Assembly: GCF_003364195.1 (NCBI RefSeq)
Contig: NZ_NXLQ01000013.1
Coordinates: 1-55,976 of the forward strand
Direction: 5' to 3'
Source: Helicobacter didelphidarum
GTDB lineage: Bacteria; Campylobacterota; Campylobacteria; Campylobacterales; Helicobacteraceae
Length of the DNA stretch: 55,976 bases
The first letter of the stretch is position 1, and the number at the start of each line of letters is the position of its first letter. Shown here in pieces: positions 1-9,866 of the stretch. A model generated the notes under the pieces. That model saw nothing but the letters and a program-made list of their open reading frames with translations, was not told the origin of the DNA and ran no database searches. The translations under genes were made by a program, and so were the position numbers.

Positions 1-1
1 T

Positions 2-196
2 GATAGTAAAATTAACGCCTATCATGTATATTCAGATACAGGCAAAGGTTCTAGTAGAAAAGTAACAAAGGATAGAGTAACCTCCATAGAGCTTAAGATA
101 GTAGAATCTTTTTATTTTCTTCATGAAGAGTTTTTTCACTTTCACTATACTGAGAATCACAAAAAACTACTTGTTTTAGAATCCCCCCTCTTTTAA
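2..196 (+). CDS. 3' end of an unrecognised gene (partial)
   Basis: A reading frame is already open at the left edge and runs 64 codons to a TAA at 194-196. The peptide is charged and aromatic-rich (it contains HVYSDTGKGSSRK and ends LLVLESPLF) and matches no family I recognise. Being open this long in AT-rich DNA is mild evidence that it is the tail of a gene entering from the left. It is convergent with the broken acyltransferase on the other strand, with 13 bases between them. It may also be chance; there is no start codon or ribosome site to judge because the 5' part lies outside. Confidence 0.3.
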   Translation, partial: DSKINAYHVYSDTGKGSSRKVTKDRVTSIELKIVESFYFLHEEFFHFHYTENHKKLLVLESPLF

Positions 197-209
197 CTCC
201 ACTAATTCA

Positions 210-512
210 TTATATACATTGGGGGGGGGTAATAGAGTGAGATTCTATAAGGGTAGAATCATTATGAAGAGAATCGTTCTTTATTCTTAATTCCCTAGCT
301 TTTACTATAAGTCCAGAGATGATATAATTAAAACCAATAGAAGAAAAAAGAAGTAATACATTTTTATATTCCCACCAAGCATAAAATACTACACTGGCTA
401 TAACAAGATAGAATCTTGCTAATGTAGTTTTCTTTTTAAGATTAAAGTAAAAATATCCAATAAAAGTAAGAGGTAAAAAGATAAATATAAATTGAAATGA
501 GTTAAAGAGCAT
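210..512 (-). pseudogene. Truncated MBOAT/AlgI-type membrane O-acyltransferase, N-terminus only
   Basis: The 100-residue product starts MLFNSFQFIFIFLPLTF and continues with FYAWWEYKNVLLLFSSIGFNYI, the typical first two membrane segments of AlgI-like MBOAT proteins, which acetylate extracellular or surface polysaccharides. Family members are about 450-500 residues long and carry a catalytic His far downstream; neither is present here. The start is supported by AAGG ten bases upstream. The frame runs into a G9 tract (C9 on the coding strand) and stops a few codons later. I read the other two frames past the tract and they also stop quickly (within about 15 codons), so no tract length restores a full enzyme. 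This is a remnant, probably cut by deletion or recombination just past a phase-variation tract. Confidence 0.65.
221..229 (+). repeat. G9 homopolymer in the broken MBOAT gene
   Basis: Nine consecutive G on the plus strand lie inside the 3' end of the truncated acyltransferase frame. Tracts of this kind change length by slipped-strand mispairing and switch genes in Helicobacter and Campylobacter. Here the downstream coding sequence is missing, so the tract is probably a relic. Confidence 0.75.
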
Positions 513-642
513 GAATTGCCTTAAAAATCTAATCTAATATGGTAGAGGAATTTGATACAAAATTATAAATAATTAGAGAATTGAACATATTTTACTCTGG
601 TTTCCCTGTTGAATATGCAATATAATAAATTCTTTTAAATAC

Positions 643-669
643 TTCCAAAGGATTATTAATCCTTTGGAA
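643..669. repeat. 27-base near-perfect palindrome after argG (possible terminator)
   Basis: Two perfect 13-base arms (TTCCAAAGGATTA and its complement) flank a single T. It lies 19 bases beyond the argG stop and would form a stem of about eleven pairs in the argG transcript. The U-rich tail expected of an intrinsic terminator is weak on that side, so termination is likely but not proven. Confidence 0.5.
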
Positions 670-688
670 TAGCCTTAATAATCAATTT

Positions 689-1906
689 TTATTGTTTAGT
701 TTTACCTGCTATGATAAAACGCAATGCGTTGAGTTTAATAAAGCCAGCAGCATCGCTTTGATTATATACAGAATCTTCTTCAAATGTGCTGTATGCAGCA
801 TTAAAAAGAGAGTGTTTAGATGTCCTACCAAGCACCATCACATTGCCCTTGTAAAGTCCTAAACGCACAATGCCCTCAACCCTTGCTTGTGTTTTATCAA
901 TCAATGCTTGCAGTGCTTCTCGTTCTCTACTAAACCAATATCCATTATAAATAAGTTCTGCGTATTTTGGCATAATAGAATCTTTTAAATGTGCCTCTTC
1001 TCTATCAAGGCAAAGAGATTCGATTGCACGATGAGCTTTGAGATAAATTGTTCCCCCCGGAGTTTCATAACACCCTCGAGATTTCATACCAACATAACGA
1101 TTTTCGACTAAATCAAGTCGTCCGATACCATGTTTCCCTCCTAATTCATTGAGACATCTCCAAAAGTTTGCTGGACTTAGTTTTTCTCCATTGATTGCTA
1201 TACCATCTCCATTTTTAAATTCAATTGTAATAATTTCTTGTTCGTCTGGTGCATTAAGTGGTGAAACACTCCAACGCCACATATCTTCTTCAGGAGCTAC
1301 ATTTGGATCTTCTAAGATTTGTCCCTCATAGCTAATGTGGAGGAGATTTGCATCCATTGAATATGGTGATTTATTAGCCTTTTTTTCTATTGGAATCCCA
1401 GCAGATTCTGCATATGTGAGTAGTTTTTCGCGACTATTGAGATTCCATTCTCGCCATGGTGCAATTACTTTAATGTCTGGATTGAGTGCATATGCTCCAA
1501 GCTCAAAACGCACTTGATCGTTGCCTTTGCCTGTTGCACCATGAGAAATTGCGTCAGCATGGACATTTTTTGCGATTTCCACAAGCCTTTTTGCAATCAA
1601 CGGTCGTGCGATACTTGTCCCAAGTAAATATTCTCCTTCATAGATTGTATTTGCACGAAACATAGGGAAAACGAAATCACGTATAAATTCTTCGCGTAAA
1701 TCTTCTATAAATATATTTTCTGGTTTAATCCCTAATTTCAGTGCTTTTGTGCGTGCGGGTTCAACCTCTTCTCCTTGTCCAATATCCGCAGTGAAAGTAA
1801 CAACTTCACAATCGTAAGTGTCGCCCAACCATTTTAAAATAACGCTTGTATCAAGTCCACCGCTATAAGCCAAGACAACTTTTTTAACCTTATGTTTATG
1901 TGGCAT
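689..1906 (-). CDS. argG: Argininosuccinate synthase
   Basis: Joins citrulline and aspartate with ATP to give argininosuccinate, the penultimate step of arginine synthesis in the cytoplasm. The 405-residue length is normal for the family. The N-terminal ATP-binding loop is AYSGGLDTS at residues 13-21, followed by the typical DIGQGEE segment and [15 protein letters not shown]. The frame is open 14 codons further upstream, but the ATG at 1904-1906 has AAAGGA at good spacing and matches the usual N-terminus, so I chose it. The gene stands alone, with a palindrome just past its stop and cadA upstream on the same strand after about 260 bases. Confidence 0.97.
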   Translation of the reverse strand: MPHKHKVKKVVLAYSGGLDTSVILKWLGDTYDCEVVTFTADIGQGEEVEPARTKALKLGIKPENIFIEDLREEFIRDFVFPMFRANTIYEGEYLLGTSIARPLIAKRLVEIAKNVHADAISHGATGKGNDQVRFELGAYALNPDIKVIAPWREWNLNSREKLLTYAESAGIPIEKKANKSPYSMDANLLHISYEGQILEDPNVAPEEDMWRWSVSPLNAPDEQEIITIEFKNGDGIAINGEKLSPANFWRCLNELGGKHGIGRLDLVENRYVGMKSRGCYETPGGTIYLKAHRAIESLCLDREEAHLKDSIMPKYAELIYNGYWFSREREALQALIDKTQARVEGIVRLGLYKGNVMVLGRTSKHSLFNAAYSTFEEDSVYNQSDAAGFIKLNALRFIIAGKTKQ

Positions 1907-2163
1907 GTTTTGTTCCTTTACAATATTATGAAATGCTGATTCTATCATATTTTGAAGTGAATGAAACTAAAATATGGAATAATTTTGTTGGGGAAGATGA
2001 TTTCTTAATACTAAATGTATTGGAATATTGTAATCGAGATTATCTAAAGACTTCTTATGCTAAGATTTTTAAAATTAAGTCATATCATTCTATTTTTTAA
2101 ATGATTTAATAAATATATTTCAGTCAATCAAATCTTTAGATTTTAATTTTTTCTGAAATGCTA

Positions 2164-4623
2164 TTATTTTATACGCATTACTCGCAACGCATTAAGAAGC
2201 GTAATCAAAGCTACACCGACATCACCAAATACAGCAATCCACATATTTGCAATTCCAACAATGCCAAGCAAAATAATCAAAAGCTTTACAGTGAGTACAA
2301 AGAAAATATTTTGCCATGAGAGCATACGAATTTTCCTTGCGATTTGAATAACACGGATAATACCCATAAGGGAAGGTGTTGTAAGGATAATATCGGCACT
2401 CTCTTTACTAATATCATTATGAGAATTTTGTGAACCAACACTAATTCCAATGTCAGCACTTGCCAATACAACAGAATCATTAATACCATCACCCACAAAT
2501 GCACAAACTTTATGTGGTGGCATTCCTCTCGCGTGTGTTTCTGTTGTTTTATTATTACATTTATTAGAATCTATTTTACCCACTTTCTCTGCTTGAGCAT
2601 CATGATTATCCATTAAATTTTGTAAGACTTGTGCTTTTTGAGTCGGGAGAAGATGAGCATAAAATTGTGTAATTCCTAATTCTTTTGCTATATATGCCAC
2701 ATTGTTTTTATTGTCGCCGCTTAAAATTGCTAAAGGGTTAATACCAAGATTACGCATTTGATTTATTGCTTCTTTGGCATCTTCTTTTAATATATCATTG
2801 ATAAGGATTGCCCCGACATATATACCATTCTTTGCTATATGAACAATGCTACTAGATTCCAATAAAAGATTGGAATCTTGACTTTCAGAATATGTATAAA
2901 AAGCCTCTAAATTAATCTTATTTTCTTCCATAAGAGAAATATTGCCAACTAATATAGAATTTCCTAAACAATTTACCATTACGCCTTTGCCCTTATATTC
3001 TTTATGTTTTTGTATATCACATTCATGTGTATCAATATGTTGTGCAACATCAAGCAATGAAGTAGCTATTGGGTGATTTGAAAATCTTTCTGCACATACA
3101 CAAAGTTGTAAGAGTTCGTCTTGTGTAAGATTATGGAAACACAATATTTCGCGTATTGTAAAAACACCTTGCGTAAGTGTCCCAGTTTTATCAAAAACAA
3201 TATTTTGCAATTTTGCAAGTGCTTCAAGATATTCTGACCCTTTGATTAAAACACCTTTTTGACTAGCGACGCCAAGTGCAGCAAAATATCCAAGAGGAAC
3301 CGATAAGACGAGTGCACAGGGGCAACTTACCATTAACACAACAAGAGCACGATAAATCCACTCATGCCATTGTGGTTCTTGCCCTATTTGTCCCAAAACA
3401 ATCGGTGGAATGATTGCAACCACAAGAGCTACAAAAAACATAATTGGGGTATAGATTTCTGCAAATTGTGTGATAATTCTCTGTGTTTTTGATTTTGAAC
3501 TACTTGCTTTTTCAACTATTTCTTTAATTTTTGCAATTTGAGAATCTGTAAATTTTTGACTCACTTTAACTTCTAATGCTTGACTTAAATTGATTGTCCC
3601 TGCTAATACATTATCACCTTCTTTTACACTCATTGGTTTGCTTTCACCGCTTATCATTTGAGTATCTAAATGACTTTGTCCCCGAATGATTATCCCATCA
3701 CTTGGGATTTTCTCGCCAACTTTTACAAGGACTTCATCTCCTTGTTGCAAGAATCTTGGATGTATATCCTGCCATGTTTGTTTATTATCAGATCCTCTAT
3801 TATTTTGTGAATCTTGTATAGTAAGAAATTGTTTTTTATGTGCTATTTCAGGCATGATTTCAAGTAAATTACTTATTGATTTTTTTGAACGATTAAGTGC
3901 AAGAGATTCTAAAAATTCTCCAATTCTAAAAAAGAGCATAACAGCCACTGCTTCGCTAATCTCGCCAATACAAAATGCTGCAAATGTTGCAATAAACATC
4001 AATAGATTTTCATCAAAAATAATTCTATTTTTCAGATTATTATAAACTGCTTGAAAAATGGGAATACCCGCAATAATATAAAGCAGAATCATCAAAATAT
4101 AAGCGATAACTTTACTAAATGATATATCTTTTTGTAGTGATTCTGGTAACAATGTAAATATTTGCGATGAAAATGATATATTATATATAATATCCAAACC
4201 ATTCAGAAAAGATTCTAAAGATGATGAATATAAAATTACAATAGCGATGAGGAATCCTGATAAAAGCAATGCAAGTAAGATTGCTTCAGAGCGTATAGGA
4301 TTTTCTCGATGAGTTTTTTTTGTTTGCAACTTTTGAGTAGAGTGTATTTGCTTTGGATTATCACAATGTGTTTCATGAATAAAGTCTTCATGCCCGAGTC
4401 TTTGTTGTGTGAAATCTTGAGAATAAAGTTTTGTTAAAAGACTATTTGGTTCAAGCGATTTTATTTTTTTCTTTACAGATTCTATATCAGTTGTTTGGAC
4501 TTCAAGAATATTGGTATTAAAATTTACACAGGCATATTCAACACTTGGCATTTTTTGTAAAGCTTTTTCTATTTTATTGGCACATGATGCACAATCAATG
4601 TGATCTATACGAAATTTTTGCAT
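2164..4623 (-). CDS. cadA: Zn/Cd/Pb-exporting P1B-type ATPase
   Basis: Inner-membrane pump that exports divalent soft metals at the cost of ATP. Visible in order over 819 residues: an N-terminal metal-binding domain with CASC at 11-14, first membrane helices from about 110, the actuator SGES at 325-328, the transmembrane CPC at 434-436, the phosphorylated Asp in DKTGT at 478-482, the HP motif at 517-518 and the hinge GDGIND at 711-716. Lys780 and Asp801 in the last helices, within the LLGIVGIANMW...VFGDVGV stretch, are the signature of the zinc/cadmium class rather than the copper class. A His- and Gln-rich linker follows the first domain. No metal-responsive regulator is next to it, so its control cannot be read from the context. 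Confidence 0.93.
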   Translation of the reverse strand: MQKFRIDHIDCASCANKIEKALQKMPSVEYACVNFNTNILEVQTTDIESVKKKIKSLEPNSLLTKLYSQDFTQQRLGHEDFIHETHCDNPKQIHSTQKLQTKKTHRENPIRSEAILLALLLSGFLIAIVILYSSSLESFLNGLDIIYNISFSSQIFTLLPESLQKDISFSKVIAYILMILLYIIAGIPIFQAVYNNLKNRIIFDENLLMFIATFAAFCIGEISEAVAVMLFFRIGEFLESLALNRSKKSISNLLEIMPEIAHKKQFLTIQDSQNNRGSDNKQTWQDIHPRFLQQGDEVLVKVGEKIPSDGIIIRGQSHLDTQMISGESKPMSVKEGDNVLAGTINLSQALEVKVSQKFTDSQIAKIKEIVEKASSSKSKTQRIITQFAEIYTPIMFFVALVVAIIPPIVLGQIGQEPQWHEWIYRALVVLMVSCPCALVLSVPLGYFAALGVASQKGVLIKGSEYLEALAKLQNIVFDKTGTLTQGVFTIREILCFHNLTQDELLQLCVCAERFSNHPIATSLLDVAQHIDTHECDIQKHKEYKGKGVMVNCLGNSILVGNISLMEENKINLEAFYTYSESQDSNLLLESSSIVHIAKNGIYVGAILINDILKEDAKEAINQMRNLGINPLAILSGDNKNNVAYIAKELGITQFYAHLLPTQKAQVLQNLMDNHDAQAEKVGKIDSNKCNNKTTETHARGMPPHKVCAFVGDGINDSVVLASADIGISVGSQNSHNDISKESADIILTTPSLMGIIRVIQIARKIRMLSWQNIFFVLTVKLLIILLGIVGIANMWIAVFGDVGVALITLLNALRVMRIK

Positions 4624-5120
4624 AGGATTCTCTTTCTTTAAATTCTTGGAATCTTATTGAGATACTTCAAGAATTGGAAATAATTTGATAATGTAAGTGT
4701 AGCATATTTTAATAAATACATATAGGGGTATAGGTATTAAAATATAGTAAAAAGATAATGCTTAAAAATCCAATACATTATTACAATACCACCAAAATTT
4801 GCGTATATTTTATTTCTACTTTTATCTATAATAACAAAGTCCTTGCAGTAATGAATAAAAGAATGATATTTCTCACATTTATCAAAAATGCCATCAACAT
4901 TACATTGGCACTTCAAACTTAAGGCATTTTATACACAATACTTTCTTCGTGCTTTTACTTTGCACTCTTTTGCTCATGTTGATTCTTAGTATTTTTTATA
5001 CAAATTTATAATTGTAGAAACACCACTTTAACTTCTTGTATATTTGCATTTTTAAGGTTTGATGTAAAACTTTGAGAAAGAATAATTAAGGGAAATAATA
5101 TATATTTTTTAAGATTTTAT
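4624..5120. other. 497-base spacer without a convincing gene
   Basis: Very AT-rich. It should hold the cadA promoter near its left end. Short open frames near 4850-4985 (up to about 33 codons) have no ribosome site and resemble nothing known; they could be debris of a lost gene. No RNA gene or repeat was recognised. Confidence 0.5.
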
Positions 5121-5756
5121 TTATTTTACATCATATTGATACTGCTTATATAACTCCTTTAATCGTTCTTCGTCATATTTTGCAACCTTGAAAACGCCCA
5201 AAGTCTCTACTCTCTCAATACATTCCAAAAATTCTAGCACGATATGATACGCTTCTCTATTGAAAAAATCATGCACAATGATCGTGCTTTGAGGGCAATA
5301 TAAAATCGCATTCAAAATACACGCCACACGAAACCTCCCATCGACAAAAATCACATCAAAATCCTGCCTTGCTTCAAAAATACTTCGCGAATAGAGTGGA
5401 TAATTCTCCTTTTTGCTTTCATCGATAGGGAAGCCCCACGCCCCTGTCTCGCCAATATCGATATGGCAAAGGTTGATTCTATGGAGATTGTTTGCGATAA
5501 GTTCGTTGCGAGAAAGGAGGGCGATGAAGTCTTTGCTAGATTCTATGGAAGTGATGGTCGCTTGTGTGATATAGGCGACAAGGAAAGTGCTGCCTCCACA
5601 CCCAAACTCTAAATATGATTTTGCATTGATGATATGTCGTGCGAAAAGTTCTATTTCAGTGGGGTTTGCATACATAGGGAGATATGTTTTATCCATACCC
5701 CCCCCCCCCTGTTTAAATGCTAACATTGCATTTTTTAGCCTACTTGTTATACTCAT
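5121..5756 (-). CDS. Phase-variable SAM-dependent methyltransferase-like protein
   Basis: The 211-residue product has a class I methyltransferase core: YLEFGCGGSTFLVAY (the glycine-rich SAM loop, about 47-61), then TSIESSKDF for strand 2 with its acidic residue, FDVIFVDGRFRVAC (about 134-147) and a late IIVHDF strand. The substrate is unknown; glycan or lipid modification is an inference from the switching tract. An AGGAG sits upstream of the start. A G12 tract encodes the Gly run after residue 16 and the frame is intact, so the gene is ON in this sequence. An internal ATG follows the tract directly and could act as a second start. By eye the G+C content is higher than in its neighbours, which suggests transfer. 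It occupies the place after infB where rbfA would be expected. Confidence 0.75.
   Translation of the reverse strand: MSITSRLKNAMLAFKQGGGGMDKTYLPMYANPTEIELFARHIINAKSYLEFGCGGSTFLVAYITQATITSIESSKDFIALLSRNELIANNLHRINLCHIDIGETGAWGFPIDESKKENYPLYSRSIFEARQDFDVIFVDGRFRVACILNAILYCPQSTIIVHDFFNREAYHIVLEFLECIERVETLGVFKVAKYDEERLKELYKQYQYDVK
5698..5709 (+). repeat. C12 (coding-strand G12) tract, N-terminal switch
   Basis: Twelve C on the plus strand lie within codons 16-20 of the methyltransferase. A change by one or two bases would abort translation after about twenty residues unless the ATG that follows the tract is used. Confidence 0.85.
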
Positions 5757-5856
5757 AATTTTCTCCTAAGGTTTTGTGAATAAAGATAGCATTGTATCCA
5801 AATATGCCAAAGAGATGAGAATCTGCATTGCAAAACTATTTTTCCACTATAAAATC

Positions 5857-8634
5857 TTATAACACGCGTTGTTTTTCAATTTCCCTAAAGACTTCAATTT
5901 CATCTTGAGCTTGTATATCATTAAATCCATCGAGCATAATCCCACATTCATATCCCTTTACAACTTCTTTTACATCATCTTTAAAACGTTTTAAGGAAGC
6001 TATTTTCCCATTCCATAACACAACACCACTGCGTAAGATTCTAACACTCAAGTTTTTCTCAATTTTCCCTTCAACAACCATGCAACCTGCTATTGTGCCA
6101 AGTTTTGCGACAATAAAAGTTTCACGCACACCTGCAATACCAACAACTTCTTCTTCAAGAATTGGCGACATCAATCCACCCAAAAGAGCTTTCATATCAT
6201 CAATCAAGTCATAGATAATTGAATAGCTTTTAATCGTAATGGCAAGATCTTTTGCAAGATTTTTAATTTCGCTTGTGGGACGCACATTGAATCCTAAAAT
6301 TACACAATTACTGCTTGCATTTGCTAAATCTACATCACTTTGAGTAATTCCCCCGACACCAAAACCAATAATATTAATTTCAACTTCTTGGTTATTAAGA
6401 TTCTCAAGGCTAGACTTAATCGCCTCAAGGCTACCTTGTGTATCAGCACGCAATATAACAGGCAGACTTTTAATCTGTCCTTTTGCTACCATAGAACTAA
6501 GTTCATCAAAAGTAACCTTTGTGCTTTTACTTAATTGTTTTTGTCGCAAATACGCACTGCGTTTGTTTGCAATCTCCCTCGCAATAGAATCATTTTCTAC
6601 TACTTGCAATAATGCTCCTGCGAGTGGGACCTCTGATAATCCGGTAATCTGTGCTACGCCACTTGGCTCTAATCTTGTAATGTTTTTACCTGTATCATCT
6701 TTTAAGGTTCGAACTTTACCATATGCTGTATCAGCAACTATACATTGCCCGATCTCTAAGATTCCTTGTTGCACAATGATTGTTGCAACAGATCCTTTTC
6801 CAATTTGCTGACTACCCTCCAAGACAATTGCTTTTGCTTTTATTTTTTGACTTGCTTTTAATTCTAAAATCTCTGCTTGCAATAAAATTGTCTCAAGCAA
6901 AACATCTACGCCATCTCCTGTTTTTGCACTAATAGGGATAAACTCATACTCTCCTCCCCAATCCATAGGTGTAAAACCTAATTCGGCACATTCGGCTTTG
7001 AGTTTATCGGGATTTGCACCTTCTTTATCCATTTTATTCATCGCTATAATAATTTGAACACCGGCTGTTTTTGCATGATTAAGTGCTTCAATACTTTGTT
7101 GTTTGACACCGTCATCTGCAGCGATTACAATAATAGCAATATCTGTAACTTGTGCCCCACGACTACGCATTTGTGCAAAAGCTTCATGTCCAGGAGTATC
7201 AATAAAACTAATCCATTTTCCATTCTTTTGCACCATATATGCACCAATATGCTGTGTAATACCACCTGCTTCGCTACTTGCAATACGCGAACTACGAATA
7301 TAATCAAGCAATGAAGTTTTTCCATGATCAACATGCCCCATAATTGTAACTACAGGAGGTCGCTCTACTAAATCAGATTCTGCGATCTCTTCTTCTTGGG
7401 TTAATGGAGCATCTTGTTGTATGGTTACTTCAATATTATATTCATTTGCCAGAATCTCAATAGTATCTTTGTCTAAAAAATCATTTTTGAGCATTTTCAC
7501 ACCAAGTAAAAATAATTTTCCCAAGACACCACCTAATTCCAAATTTGCTTTCTCTGCAAATTCATAAACACGAATTTCCTCTGGTAGCACAAGAGAAGTA
7601 ACTGCTTCATTGTTTCGCTTGATTTTTTGGTCTCGATTTTTCTTTCCTTTACCTTTTGATGGTCTCCCTATTGATCCTTCTTTCATCCATGGACTATAAC
7701 GATTTACTTTAATTTTATCGTTAAGTTCATTTTTCTTTGCACGTTCTTCTTCATAGTTTTCTTGTGGAGCTTCATACGCATCTATTAATAGAATTTCATC
7801 TTGTTCATCATCATAGCCTCCACCCCATACATCTCGTTCCATTACAATAACTTGGGAATTATGTTTATGATGTTTTTCTTTAGGTTTTTCTTTCTTTTTC
7901 CTATTTTTTTCTTTCCGCTCAATATGCTTTAATTCATCAAGCATTTGTGCTGATTTTTTTTGTGTAACAATAGAATCTCTCGTGGGTTTGGCAATTTCAT
8001 CATTTCTACTAATTACACGAATTGCACTAATTCTGTTTTTATTATTTGTTTTTTGGATTTGGTTTGGGTCTATTCCTTTAGGAAGGACAGATTTAGAATC
8101 ATTGCCTTCTTGCTTCATAGTAACCTCAATATTTGGTTGTGTATTCTCTAATATATCGGCTTCTTGTGTAACAGGAGCAAGGATTTTCTCTTGGGTTTCT
8201 AGGGCTATTTCTGTAGGTGTTGTAATTGCATTTTTTTTCTCTTTGAAAGGCTCTATTGCTTTGTTTGCCACATCTTCTTTTCCACGACTAATTATTGTTA
8301 CTTTTTTATCTTTAGTTTCTGTTTTAGTTTTTTCTGCAGATTTGACTTCTTTTTGTTCTTTTGTCTTTTTAGCACTCATTTTTGTCGCAGAATCTTTAGA
8401 TATAGCTTTTTTTGTTTTATCTTGAGTTCTTGTATTTCTTTGCACAAATCCATCAGGAAGAACACCACTTGTAATATAGTTATAAAGAGTGTCTGCTTCT
8501 TCTTGGCTAATTGTGCTTTGTGCATTTTTTACTTTTAAACCTAGTTCTTTAGCTTTTTCAAGCACTTCTTTTTTGGATTTCTCACCTTTTCCTGCTTCGT
8601 CTACGATTTGTTGAATACTTACTTTATCACCCAT
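5857..8634 (-). CDS. infB: Translation initiation factor IF-2
   Basis: GTPase that places initiator fMet-tRNA on the 30S subunit and promotes subunit joining. The 925 residues comprise an IF2 N-terminal helical domain (about 1-55), a long charged Lys/Glu-rich linker (about 60-340), a second IF2-N module (about 350-400), and the GTPase core with G1 GHVDHGKT at 433-440, then DTPGHEAF and NKMD, followed by the C-terminal domains. The long linker is usual for Helicobacter. The start overlaps the end of the ylxR-like gene by 16 bases, so the two are translationally coupled; GAGGAG lies about eleven bases upstream. Confidence 0.97.
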   Translation of the reverse strand: MGDKVSIQQIVDEAGKGEKSKKEVLEKAKELGLKVKNAQSTISQEEADTLYNYITSGVLPDGFVQRNTRTQDKTKKAISKDSATKMSAKKTKEQKEVKSAEKTKTETKDKKVTIISRGKEDVANKAIEPFKEKKNAITTPTEIALETQEKILAPVTQEADILENTQPNIEVTMKQEGNDSKSVLPKGIDPNQIQKTNNKNRISAIRVISRNDEIAKPTRDSIVTQKKSAQMLDELKHIERKEKNRKKKEKPKEKHHKHNSQVIVMERDVWGGGYDDEQDEILLIDAYEAPQENYEEERAKKNELNDKIKVNRYSPWMKEGSIGRPSKGKGKKNRDQKIKRNNEAVTSLVLPEEIRVYEFAEKANLELGGVLGKLFLLGVKMLKNDFLDKDTIEILANEYNIEVTIQQDAPLTQEEEIAESDLVERPPVVTIMGHVDHGKTSLLDYIRSSRIASSEAGGITQHIGAYMVQKNGKWISFIDTPGHEAFAQMRSRGAQVTDIAIIVIAADDGVKQQSIEALNHAKTAGVQIIIAMNKMDKEGANPDKLKAECAELGFTPMDWGGEYEFIPISAKTGDGVDVLLETILLQAEILELKASQKIKAKAIVLEGSQQIGKGSVATIIVQQGILEIGQCIVADTAYGKVRTLKDDTGKNITRLEPSGVAQITGLSEVPLAGALLQVVENDSIAREIANKRSAYLRQKQLSKSTKVTFDELSSMVAKGQIKSLPVILRADTQGSLEAIKSSLENLNNQEVEINIIGFGVGGITQSDVDLANASSNCVILGFNVRPTSEIKNLAKDLAITIKSYSIIYDLIDDMKALLGGLMSPILEEEVVGIAGVRETFIVAKLGTIAGCMVVEGKIEKNLSVRILRSGVVLWNGKIASLKRFKDDVKEVVKGYECGIMLDGFNDIQAQDEIEVFREIEKQRVL

Positions 8635-8894
8635 ATTTGTGCTATCTCCTCAAGTTGTTCTTGTAGATTTTGTATTTTTGTTACAATTTTTTTTAAGCTA
8701 TTACAGCCTTTTTTAGTATGCAAACATTCAGAACACATATAAAAACTTCTACCATTCCCATCATATAATTCTAATCTAGATTCTGAAAACTTAAATCGTA
8801 TAAGATTTTTCTGTAAACTGCGTTCGCGACATGTAATACACATACGAATACTTTTTTCAGAATAATATTGAGTAAGTTTTTTCTGCTTAATCAC
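8619..8894 (-). CDS. YlxR/DUF448 family RNA-binding protein
   Basis: A 91-residue basic protein with the family core RMCITCRERSLQKNLIRF near the N-terminus and the later GRSFYMCSECLHT. YlxR proteins are small and possibly RNA-binding, and typically sit between nusA and infB. Here it follows thrB after three bases and overlaps infB, as I recall for the H. pylori homologue. The function is not settled in any organism; the family call is secure. Confidence 0.85.
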   Translation of the reverse strand: MIKQKKLTQYYSEKSIRMCITCRERSLQKNLIRFKFSESRLELYDGNGRSFYMCSECLHTKKGCNSLKKIVTKIQNLQEQLEEIAQIWVIK

Positions 8895-8897
8895 ACA

Positions 8898-9797
8898 CTA
8901 TCCTTTTTCAAGTTTTACTCCATCATTATCAAAATCTAATGATAATACGCGAAATTTTGGAAATCTCTCACTCATTTTTTTTGATAATATGGAAGCATCG
9001 TCGCTATAACATAAGCTAAAAATAGATGACCCGCTTCCCGATAAGGTACTCATCAAAGCACCATTGCTTAAGGCAGTTTTTTGCACTTGAAATAATATCG
9101 GATAAGTATCCATTCTTGCATTTTGGTGCATTTTATCCATAGAGCTTTCTCTTAGTAAATCCCATTTTTGCATACTAAATGCTAAACTTAAGACAGAGGC
9201 ACGAGAAAGATTATATACGCAATCTTGCATACTATAAGCCTTTGGCAAAATGGTACGCGTTTTTTTAGTTGCCATTGCATGGTTGGGTATAACCATAACA
9301 CTTCTAACATTCTGTGGCATACGTTGTCTAATATGCATAATCATCGATTTCTTATCACCACAATGAGTTTTTATAAAACTGGCATTAAAACCACCAAAAG
9401 TTGCGGGAACGATATTGTCAGGATGTTTCTCATAATGGAATGCTAAATCAAGGATTTGTTGTTTATTAGGAATTTTTTTTGCCATTTTATATGCACTAAA
9501 AATTGCACCTACTATAATCGCACTTGATGAACCCATGCCGCGAGAAACTGGAATGTTATTATGGAATGTGAAACTAAATTCAGCATTACCACCAAGTTTT
9601 TTATAGGTTTGCATAAAAATTCTCACAAAAGTATTATCCTGAACAAAACGAGGATTATTTGTGCCTTCACCATAAACAACAATGCTTTGTTTATGAGATT
9701 CTACTATGCTAAAAAAATTTCTAAAACTGAGAGATAATCCTAAGCAATCAAATCCTGGTCCTAGATTTGCACTTGTTGCTGGCACAGAAAAAATCAA
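8898..9797 (-). CDS. thrB: Homoserine kinase
   Basis: Phosphorylates homoserine to O-phosphohomoserine, the step before threonine synthase. A GHMP-superfamily kinase of 299 residues. The N-terminal PATSANLGPGFDCLG (6-20) is characteristic of ThrB, and the ATP loop PVSRGMGSSSA lies at about 83-93. The C-terminal GHMP motif LSGSGSSIF is present. The gene lies in the minus-strand block between the small membrane protein (70 bases) and the ylxR-like gene (3 bases) and is probably cotranscribed with infB. Confidence 0.95.
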   Translation of the reverse strand: MIFSVPATSANLGPGFDCLGLSLSFRNFFSIVESHKQSIVVYGEGTNNPRFVQDNTFVRIFMQTYKKLGGNAEFSFTFHNNIPVSRGMGSSSAIIVGAIFSAYKMAKKIPNKQQILDLAFHYEKHPDNIVPATFGGFNASFIKTHCGDKKSMIMHIRQRMPQNVRSVMVIPNHAMATKKTRTILPKAYSMQDCVYNLSRASVLSLAFSMQKWDLLRESSMDKMHQNARMDTYPILFQVQKTALSNGALMSTLSGSGSSIFSLCYSDDASILSKKMSERFPKFRVLSLDFDNDGVKLEKG

Positions 9798-9866
9798 GGT
9801 TATTGTCTCCTAAAAAGATTACGGATAAATTTAGTTTATTATTATAGCAAAGAATATAGATTTTTA

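Noticed and set aside
1900-2100. A 66-codon plus-strand frame between argG and cadA
   Set aside because: It begins inside the argG start region on the opposite strand, uses GTG, has no ribosome site, and the later ATG at 1933 is also unsupported. The peptide matches nothing known.
7982-8425. A long plus-strand frame (147 codons) inside infB
   Set aside because: It is antisense to the repetitive Lys/Glu-rich linker of IF-2, which yields long open complementary frames; no start signal.
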